Shown in pieces: positions 58,141 through 64,000 of a stretch of 64,000 nt of DNA. The stretch is from Saccharolobus caldissimus. Lineage in GTDB: Archaea > Thermoproteota > Thermoprotei_A > Sulfolobales > Sulfolobaceae. A program made the translations under genes and the position numbers. The notes under the pieces were generated by a model, which saw only the letters and a list, made by a program, of their open reading frames with translations, had not been told where the DNA came from and searched no databases. Positions within the stretch are counted from its first letter, which is position 1; the number at the start of each line of letters is the position of its first letter. Location of the stretch: positions 2,072,001 to 2,136,000 of the forward strand of contig NZ_AP025226.1 in assembly GCF_020886315.1 (NCBI RefSeq). The letters are read 5' to 3'.

Positions 58141-58185
58141 TTTTACTATTCATTATCGAATAAGATGACTGTTTGAGAACACCCC
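58141..58185 (-). repeat. Right terminal inverted repeat of the decayed IS
   Basis: Reverse complement begins GGGGTGTTCTCAAACAGTCA and matches the left repeat 57030-57074 at 40 of 45 positions. Confidence 0.85.
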
Positions 58186-58339
58186 TTAATCTACAAATAA
58201 TTACTTAAGAAAATTAACTAAGACTTATATTATAATAGAGGAACATTAATTTTTTCTAATATCCCTTAATATTGATATAATTTGAACGATATATATAAGA
58301 AAAGAAACATCTATAAACTATAGAAACAAATTACTTATT

Positions 58340-59287
58340 GTGATATTAGAAGTACGTAATCTGAGCGTAGTCTATGATGATGGCAAAAAAATAATTAAGG
58401 CAGTTAATGATGTTAATTTTAATGTAGAAAGAGGTGAAATTTTAGGAATCATAGGGGAAAGTGGCTCTGGAAAAACTACTTTAATTCATTCTATAATTAG
58501 AGCAATAAAACCTCCTGGAAAAATATCTTCTGGTAAAATATTTTATGAAGGCAGAAATTTATTATCTTTAAATGAGAATGAATTTAAAGAGATATTATGG
58601 AAAGAAATCTCCTTTGTTCCTCAAGCTAGTCAAAACACTCTTAATCCAGTTTTAACTATTTATAAAACTTTTTATTATATAGCTGAGAGTCACGGAAAGA
58701 GCGATGAAAAAGAAGTAAAAGAAAGAGCTAGTGAGCTACTTAAGTTAGTAGGCTTAGATCCTAAAAGAGTTCTTAATATGTATCCCTTTCAATTGTCTGG
58801 AGGGATGAAACAGAGGGTAATGATTGCCTTAAGCTTATTATTAAATCCTAAATTAATCCTAATGGATGAGCCTACTAGTGCTTTAGATATGCTTAATCAA
58901 CAGTTAATTTTAAAACTTATTAAAGATATAAATAGAGAATTTCAAGTCACAATTATTTACGTTACACATGACATACTTAACGTAGCTCAAATAGCAAATA
59001 GACTTCTCGTAATGTATAAGGGTTATGTAATGGAAGAGGGAAAAACTGAAGAAGTCTTAAAGAATCCTTTAAACCCATATACATACCTGCTTATTAACTC
59101 AATACCATCCTTAAAAGGTGAAATAAAGGCTATCAATGTTCCAGAAGATGAAGGTATATATAATAAAGGTTGTCCTTTTTTAGGTAGATGTAGTAAGTCA
59201 TTTAACAAATGTGAGGAGTTACCAGAAATGCGTAGAATAGGCAGTAGAAGTGTAAGGTGTCATTTATATGACTCTAATGCAACTTAA
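58340..59287 (+). CDS. Dpp/Opp-type ABC transporter ATP-binding protein (DppD-like), second system
   Basis: 315-residue ATPase. Walker A GESGSGKTT (about 38-46), Q-loop FVPQASQNTLNP, signature LSGGMKQRVMIALSLLL, Walker B LILMDEPTSALD, H-loop VTHD and a C-terminal oligopeptide extension with GCPFLGRCSKSFNKC. GTG start at 58340, about 26 bases after a CTATAAAC TATA-like box, so it has its own promoter. It should join the permeases at 51166-55237. It overlaps the next ATPase gene by 20 bases (or 11 if the ATG at 59277 is used there). Confidence 0.88.
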   Translation: MILEVRNLSVVYDDGKKIIKAVNDVNFNVERGEILGIIGESGSGKTTLIHSIIRAIKPPGKISSGKIFYEGRNLLSLNENEFKEILWKEISFVPQASQNTLNPVLTIYKTFYYIAESHGKSDEKEVKERASELLKLVGLDPKRVLNMYPFQLSGGMKQRVMIALSLLLNPKLILMDEPTSALDMLNQQLILKLIKDINREFQVTIIYVTHDILNVAQIANRLLVMYKGYVMEEGKTEEVLKNPLNPYTYLLINSIPSLKGEIKAINVPEDEGIYNKGCPFLGRCSKSFNKCEELPEMRRIGSRSVRCHLYDSNAT

Positions 59288-60233
59288 GAACGTTTCAGTT
59301 ATTTTTGAAGATCGAGAAGGAATATTAAGAAAAAAGAAATTTTATGCACTTAAGGATATCTCATTGAATATAAATGAAGACGATTTGATTACGGTAATAG
59401 GTGAAAGTGGTGCAGGTAAAACCACGTTAGGTAGAATTATTGTTGGTTTACAGAAACCCACAAAGGGTAATGTAATATATAAAGGCTATGATATTTGGAA
59501 GGAGAAAAGAAAAATATATTCAACTTATAGAAGAGAAGTTCAGTTAATTCCTCAAGATCCTTATTCAACGTTGCCATTTAATAAAACTGTTGAGGAAATA
59601 TTATCAGCACCTATACTTAGATGGGAAAAGTTAAGTAAAAATGAGCTTAAAGAACGAATGATTAGGTTATTACAATTAGTGAAATTAGTCCCTCCTGAGG
59701 AATTTTTGACTAAATACCCTCATCAACTCTCTGGGGGTCAAAAACAGAGGCTTAATATAGCTAGAAGCTTAGCCGTAAATCCTAAATTAGTAGTTGCAGA
59801 TGAGCCCGTTACGATGGTTGACGCCTCATTAAGAATCGGTATATTAAATACACTAGCAGAAATAAAGAACAAATTAGGTCTTTCAATGGTTTTTATTACT
59901 CATGATATTCCAATAGCTAGATATTTTTATCATCTGATAAACCGTGGTAACACTATAGTTATGTTTGCTGGGAGAATAGTAGAGGAGGGTGACTTAGAGG
60001 AGATCTTAAGTGAACCTTTGCATCCATATACTAAGGATTTAATAAAAATAACACCATCGATAGATAATTTACATAGAGAGGAAGAAGTCAAAATAAATTA
60101 CAGTAGGGTAGAGAAGGGATGTCCTTATAGATTAAGATGTCCTTTTGCAATGCCTATCTGTTCTCAAAATGAACCCTCACTAGAACAATATACGCATAAA
60201 GTTGCATGTTATCTTTATGGTAAAAAACAATAA
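59268..60233 (+). CDS. Dpp/Opp-type ABC transporter ATP-binding protein (DppF-like), second system
   Basis: 321 residues. Walker A GESGAGKTT (about 45-53), Q-loop LIPQDPYSTLP, signature LSGGQKQRLNIARSLA, a Walker B of VVADEPVTMVD (Val-Thr-Met where most have Thr-Ser-Ala), H-loop ITHD and the C-terminal GCPYRLRCPFAMPIC extension. ATG at 59268; a later ATG at 59277 is possible and shortens the overlap with dppD. Second ATPase of the importer whose permeases lie at 51166-55237. Confidence 0.88.
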   Translation: MTLMQLKNVSVIFEDREGILRKKKFYALKDISLNINEDDLITVIGESGAGKTTLGRIIVGLQKPTKGNVIYKGYDIWKEKRKIYSTYRREVQLIPQDPYSTLPFNKTVEEILSAPILRWEKLSKNELKERMIRLLQLVKLVPPEEFLTKYPHQLSGGQKQRLNIARSLAVNPKLVVADEPVTMVDASLRIGILNTLAEIKNKLGLSMVFITHDIPIARYFYHLINRGNTIVMFAGRIVEEGDLEEILSEPLHPYTKDLIKITPSIDNLHREEEVKINYSRVEKGCPYRLRCPFAMPICSQNEPSLEQYTHKVACYLYGKKQ

Positions 60234-60259
60234 AACCTTACTATCAACTATATACATAA

Positions 60260-61222
60260 ATGTTTTATATGCATAAGGAAATTTACGAGGAACCTAAGGC
60301 TATAATTAATACTTTAGAAGAACTCGAAAGATACGTAAAAGATATAGTAAATGTTATCAAAAAATATGGAAGAATTTATGTAATAGGAAGCGGGACTAGT
60401 TATCACGCCTCATTATATTTTGAATTATTATTTCCTAACTCTGTTGCAATCCACGCCTCTGAATTTATTAAAAGGAAAATTAGTATCGATAACAACACGT
60501 TAGTAGTAGCGATAAGTCAATCGGGTGAAAGTAAAGACGTTATAGATAGCGTGATGTATGCGAAAAAATTAGGAGGAAAAGTCTTAGGAGTAACTAATAC
60601 ATTCAATAGTACTTTATATAGATTATCTGATGAAAGAATATTAACTAAAGCCGGAGAAGAGAAAGCTGTAGCTGCGACTAAAAGTTATATAGCACAGCTG
60701 ACTGCGATTGCGTATCTCTTCTCGTATTATATAGGAGATGAAGAACTTAAGAAACAGATTTTGAATCTACCCAGTAAAATTTACGATACATTTGCGATGG
60801 AAGGGTTATATAAGAAGTATGGTGAGACATTGAATGAAAAAGTTATAGTATTAGGTTCTGGTATACTTTATCCTACAGCTTTAGAATCTTCACTTAAATT
60901 AAGGGAAACTGCAAATTTACTTTCAGAAGCGTTCCCCACTAGAGAATTTCTTCATGGTTATCTTCAGACGTTAGATTCTAACACAGATGTTATTGTATTA
61001 GGTGATGGCTCTGATGAGAGACAGATAGTTAAGAAACTAACTCAATATAGCAGAGTAATAAGAATATGTGAAAGCTGTGAGATTTCTGTGCCTAATATTA
61101 TAGACCTGTTAAAACCTATAATATATATAATTCCAGTGCAATTCATTGCATTTTATAAAGCTTTAAAAAAAGGATTAAATCCAGATAAACCTGAAAAGTT
61201 AGTAAAAGTAGTTAAAGAGTAA
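60260..61222 (+). CDS. Double-SIS sugar-phosphate isomerase/deaminase-like protein
   Basis: 320 residues with two SIS domains, like the isomerase half of GlmS but without the glutamine-hydrolysing half. First SIS: GRIYVIGSGTSYHASLYFEL (about 40-59) and SQSGESKDVIDSVMYA. TKAGEEKAVAATKSYIAQL follows, matching the GlmS-type EIGVASTKAFT loop. The second SIS includes VIVLGSGILYPTALESSLKL and the REFLHGYLQTLD histidine-glycine end. Candidates are glucosamine-6-phosphate deaminase (archaeal GlmD-like) or a related amino-sugar isomerase. It follows a Dpp-type importer, so uptake and use of amino sugars is possible (inference). Confidence 0.78.
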   Translation: MFYMHKEIYEEPKAIINTLEELERYVKDIVNVIKKYGRIYVIGSGTSYHASLYFELLFPNSVAIHASEFIKRKISIDNNTLVVAISQSGESKDVIDSVMYAKKLGGKVLGVTNTFNSTLYRLSDERILTKAGEEKAVAATKSYIAQLTAIAYLFSYYIGDEELKKQILNLPSKIYDTFAMEGLYKKYGETLNEKVIVLGSGILYPTALESSLKLRETANLLSEAFPTREFLHGYLQTLDSNTDVIVLGDGSDERQIVKKLTQYSRVIRICESCEISVPNIIDLLKPIIYIIPVQFIAFYKALKKGLNPDKPEKLVKVVKE

Positions 61223-61423
61223 GATTACAAAAAGATATTATCAATAAAATTCGATATTGTATAAATTAAAATATTATCTATATTTTAAAAATATCCGAAA
61301 TATATAGAAATTTAAATAATATTATATGAAATAAACTTAAGGCATAGTTTTCATGAGCTTAACTAAAAGTAGCAACGTGATTTTAAAATAATATTTATAT
61401 TTCGAGTGGTAGTTTATGTATTC

Positions 61424-63787
61424 ATGATCGATTTAAAAAGGTACACGATATTTTTAGACTTTAATGGATTTAATTATAATGGAGAAGAAAAAATAGAGTT
61501 GACTTCAGATGAGGATAGATTAGAATTAGATAGTGTAGATATTGATATTATTAACGTTAAAGCTGACGGTAATCCAGTTAAATTTGAAGTTAAAGACGAA
61601 AAATTAATAGTATATTCCAAGGTGAGTAAAGATATAGAAATAAAATTCAAAGGGAAAGTTGCTGAGAATTCAATTTTAGGAATTTACGCAGCACCGTACG
61701 GTGAAGGAAAATATATGATAACTACTCAATTTGAAGCAGTATACGCGAGAAGATTTATTCCTTGTTTTGATCATCCCGCTTTGAAGGCTAGGTTTAAGTT
61801 GTTTGTCAGAGTTGATAAGGACCTTAAGGTTATATCCAATATGCCTATTATTAGCGTTAAGGATGAGGGGGATAAAGTAGTTTACGAATTTGATGAAACA
61901 CCAAAAATGTCAACATACTTGTTATACTTAGGAATAGACGAATTTGAGGAAATTATAGATGAGAGCAGGAAACCTAAGATTATAATCGCTACTGTACCAG
62001 GTAAGTCAAGTAAGGGATATTTTGCAATGAGTGTAGCTAGGAGGGTTATAGATTTTTATGAGCAGTACTTTGAAATACCTTACCAATTACCGAAAGTACA
62101 CCTAATTCAAGTTCCTGAATTTGCCGCAGGGGCTATGGAGAATTGGGGGGCTATTACTTTTAGGGAGAGTGCTTTGTTGGCTGATGATTCTTCTTCTGTT
62201 TATCAGAGGTTTAGGGTTGCTGAGGTTGTTGCTCATGAGTTGGCCCATCAATGGTTTGGTAATTTGGTTACTTTGAAGTGGTGGGATGACTTATGGTTAA
62301 ATGAAAGCTTCGCAACATTTATGGCATATAAAAGCTTAAAGGATATATTTCCGCAATGGGACAGTGAAGGAGCGTTTATATTTGCGGAAACCTTGAGTGC
62401 CCTAGAAAAGGATTCTTTGTCTACTACTCATCCCATTGAGGCTAGGGTTAGGGATGTTTTTGAGATTGAGCAGTTGTTTGATGATATTAGTTATGGTAAG
62501 GGTGCTAGTGTTTTGCGTATGGTTGAGGGTTTTGTTGGTTTTGATGTTTTTAGGAGGGGTGTTGTTAATTATCTTAAGAGGTTTTCCTTTTCCAATGCTC
62601 AAGGTTCTGATTTTTGGAATTCCATTTCCGAAGTTTCCGGTAGTAATGTTTCAGATATAATGGAGGATTGGATAACAAAACCAGGCTACCCCATCATTTA
62701 CGTTAAAATAGATGGTAAGTCTATAGAATTTTTACAAAAAAGATTTTCATTAATTGGTGAATATGATACTATATATAAAGTTCCTTTAACATACGAGGTT
62801 AACGGTAAATTTGAGAAACTTATATTTGATAGGCGAAATATTAAGATTAATAGTGATGATGAGATTAGAAGTATAAAGGTAAATATTAATAGATCAGGTT
62901 TCTATAGAGTTTTATACGATTCTATAAGTTTAGCCTTATCAACTAAACTTAATAGATATGAGGAATTGGGTCTTGTAAATGACTATTGGAATTTCCTTTT
63001 AGCATTGCTTGTTAATTTTAAAACATATTATGATATAATTAATATCTTTATTAATACTACAAATCCCTTCGTGACTAGAGAAATTACATCGCAACTTTTA
63101 ACTTTATATTTGATTGATCCTAAGAAATATTATAAAATTTCAAGAGATTTTCTAGTTAGTCAATACAAGGTATATAAGAATTTAACTGATGATCTAAGTA
63201 AGTTAGCCTACTCTGATGTGTTAAAAACCTTATCTTATATTGATGAAGATTTTGCATTAGGTTTATCCAATTTGTTCTCAGAATATGATAAATTAGATAG
63301 TAATATTAAAGAAGCTGTAGCTATTGCATATGCTGTAGCTACTGGTGATTTTTCTACTTTAGTAAATAAATATAACTCATATAATTTAGATGAAGAGAAA
63401 GGTAAAATATTAAGTGCAATATCTTCTATTCGTGATAAATCAATAGTAGATAAGGTAATTCCATTAATATTTAACAGAACTATAAAGATTCAAGATGCTC
63501 CTTTTGTAATCTCGTCACTTCTTAGAAGTCCATACGTTAGAGATGAAGCTTGTAAATATATTAAGGATAATTTCGACCAATTAAAGCAATTTATAAGCAC
63601 AGCTTATGGAGGACCTTGGGCAATAGGTCGTCTAATAAGGGCTATGGTTATGTGTGGTGTAGATAATCCTAACGAGACCATAAACTTTCTAGAAAAAATA
63701 AGGTTTAAAGATATTAGTAGACCAATAAATGAAGTTGAAGAATGGATTAAGATATATTCTAGGGTTAAAGAATTTAATGTAGAATGA
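61424..63787 (+). CDS. M1-family metallo-aminopeptidase (tricorn-associated type)
   Basis: 787-residue zinc aminopeptidase that trims N-terminal residues from peptides in the cytoplasm. The GAMEN substrate motif (FAAGAMENWGAI), zinc motif HELAHQWFG and the distal Glu in WLNESFATFM are intact. The C-terminal ARM-like helical domain (from about 480) is present. I chose the ATG at 61424, about 26 bases after the TATA-like AATATTTATA (leaderless); a GTG at 61406 adds six residues. Two patches (about 62131-62290 and 62411-62640) use G/T-ending codons unlike the rest. Confidence 0.9.
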   Translation: MIDLKRYTIFLDFNGFNYNGEEKIELTSDEDRLELDSVDIDIINVKADGNPVKFEVKDEKLIVYSKVSKDIEIKFKGKVAENSILGIYAAPYGEGKYMITTQFEAVYARRFIPCFDHPALKARFKLFVRVDKDLKVISNMPIISVKDEGDKVVYEFDETPKMSTYLLYLGIDEFEEIIDESRKPKIIIATVPGKSSKGYFAMSVARRVIDFYEQYFEIPYQLPKVHLIQVPEFAAGAMENWGAITFRESALLADDSSSVYQRFRVAEVVAHELAHQWFGNLVTLKWWDDLWLNESFATFMAYKSLKDIFPQWDSEGAFIFAETLSALEKDSLSTTHPIEARVRDVFEIEQLFDDISYGKGASVLRMVEGFVGFDVFRRGVVNYLKRFSFSNAQGSDFWNSISEVSGSNVSDIMEDWITKPGYPIIYVKIDGKSIEFLQKRFSLIGEYDTIYKVPLTYEVNGKFEKLIFDRRNIKINSDDEIRSIKVNINRSGFYRVLYDSISLALSTKLNRYEELGLVNDYWNFLLALLVNFKTYYDIINIFINTTNPFVTREITSQLLTLYLIDPKKYYKISRDFLVSQYKVYKNLTDDLSKLAYSDVLKTLSYIDEDFALGLSNLFSEYDKLDSNIKEAVAIAYAVATGDFSTLVNKYNSYNLDEEKGKILSAISSIRDKSIVDKVIPLIFNRTIKIQDAPFVISSLLRSPYVRDEACKYIKDNFDQLKQFISTAYGGPWAIGRLIRAMVMCGVDNPNETINFLEKIRFKDISRPINEVEEWIKIYSRVKEFNVE

Positions 63788-63799
63788 GTTTTCTATTAT

Positions 63800-64000
63800 A
63801 TGTTAAATGTAATAGTTAATGGAAGTCATAGAAAGTCATACAATTTTCCATTCAGATATTTTTTCAGAATAATAATAAAACCTGAAAACTTATATAGAAG
63901 ACAAGGTACTCATATTGAAATTTTATTAGATACTAGTGAGTCAATGTGGTATAGCGAAATACCACCAGAATACGCTAGTTACGGGACTAATTGTAAAGTT
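63800..64000 (+). CDS. Partial gene running off the right edge, unknown
   Basis: 67 codons from ATG at 63800 (preceded in frame by the TGA at 63785-63787) to the window end without a stop. The N-terminus MLNVIVNGSHRKSYNFPFRY, then FFRIIIKPENLYRRQGTHIE, looks like a soluble protein with alternating beta strands. No family is recognised and the product is incomplete. Confidence 0.5.
   Translation, partial: MLNVIVNGSHRKSYNFPFRYFFRIIIKPENLYRRQGTHIEILLDTSESMWYSEIPPEYASYGTNCKV

Larger units (their letters stand above)
57030..58185. mobile_element. Decayed IS element, IS1-family-like (about 1.16 kb, nested insertion)
   Basis: The outer limits are imperfect terminal inverted repeats of 45 bp (57030-57074 and 58141-58185, 40 of 45 matching, core ATCTTATTCGATA). 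Between them are a broken IS1-family transposase frame (57159-57744) and a 293-bp element (57745-58037). Size and long repeats recall ISC1173 as I remember it, but that is a hedged comparison. No flanking target-site duplication was found. Confidence 0.7.

Noticed and set aside
62402-62660. Frames on both strands inside the M1 aminopeptidase
   Set aside because: Arise from the odd codon patch; they overlap the conserved active-site region and have no start signals.

Overview
This 64 kb window looks like the chromosome of a thermoacidophilic archaeon of the order Sulfolobales, close to Sulfurisphaera (Sulfolobus) tokodaii. The signs are an AT-rich genome with promoter-like TATA boxes set for leaderless starts, a SoxABCD-type quinol oxidase, a copTMA copper locus, sulerythrin, a GH31 MalA-type alpha-glucosidase, a GnaD-type gluconate dehydratase, a glyceraldehyde-oxidoreductase-like molybdoenzyme, and C/D-box sRNAs. 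No rRNA, tRNA or CRISPR array was seen. The species assignment is inference.

Layout. 1-5100: unrecognised proteins, then a trehalose synthase (TreT) operon with a DUF5752 partner, a zinc-finger protein and a DUF4382-like protein. 5100-6830: a C/D-box sRNA, an HtrA-like protease, a Bcp-type peroxiredoxin and a second C/D-box sRNA that overlaps two converging genes. 6805-13282: a complete Dpp/Opp-type ABC importer. 13438-20396: an AbrB-PhoU regulator, an R2-like ferritin-fold oxidase, and a CoA-thioester set (thioesterase, two crotonases, SCP-x-like thiolase, DUF35 protein, PaaK-like ligase) read from a shared divergent promoter region. 20642-26207: a sulfur-trafficking neighbourhood (TusA, SQR-like flavoprotein, DsrE, repeat-built DUF1641 protein, NifX-like protein, HTH regulator, rhodanese, SelD-related protein). 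26413-29999: a three-subunit xanthine-dehydrogenase-family enzyme. 30150-33190: a DUF2173 pair and a sulerythrin / HdrD-GlpC-like Fe-S protein / DUF3501 operon. 34580-37523: copT-copM-copA, including a 54-residue CopM. 38919-42961: the SoxABCD terminal oxidase with two tiny membrane subunits; 43712-45545: a Rieske protein with two four-helix membrane proteins. 46439-49759: gluconate dehydratase and alpha-glucosidase, divergent. 50995-60233: a second Dpp/Opp importer, split between dppC and dppD by about 3 kb of mobile debris and a VapBC toxin-antitoxin pair. 60260-64000: a double-SIS sugar-phosphate enzyme, an M1 aminopeptidase and a gene cut by the window edge.

How the genes fit together. 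The window suggests a heterotroph that imports oligosaccharides or peptides (two Dpp systems), hydrolyses them (MalA, M1 aminopeptidase), feeds sugar into the branched Entner-Doudoroff route (GnaD, glyceraldehyde oxidoreductase), burns acyl-CoAs, and respires through SoxABCD while handling reduced sulfur and peroxide.

The most unusual material is the accessory block 55240-58190. It holds a strongly folded, GC-rich TnpB-less omegaRNA-like relic, palindromic GC-rich debris, a decayed IS with 45-bp terminal inverted repeats, and a nested 293-bp element. That element has a near-identical inverted copy 19 kb away, so the oxidase/MalA segment between the copies could flip. Other items worth a look are the two C/D sRNAs, the codon-usage patches in the M1 aminopeptidase, and identical DNA repeats inside the DUF1641 gene.
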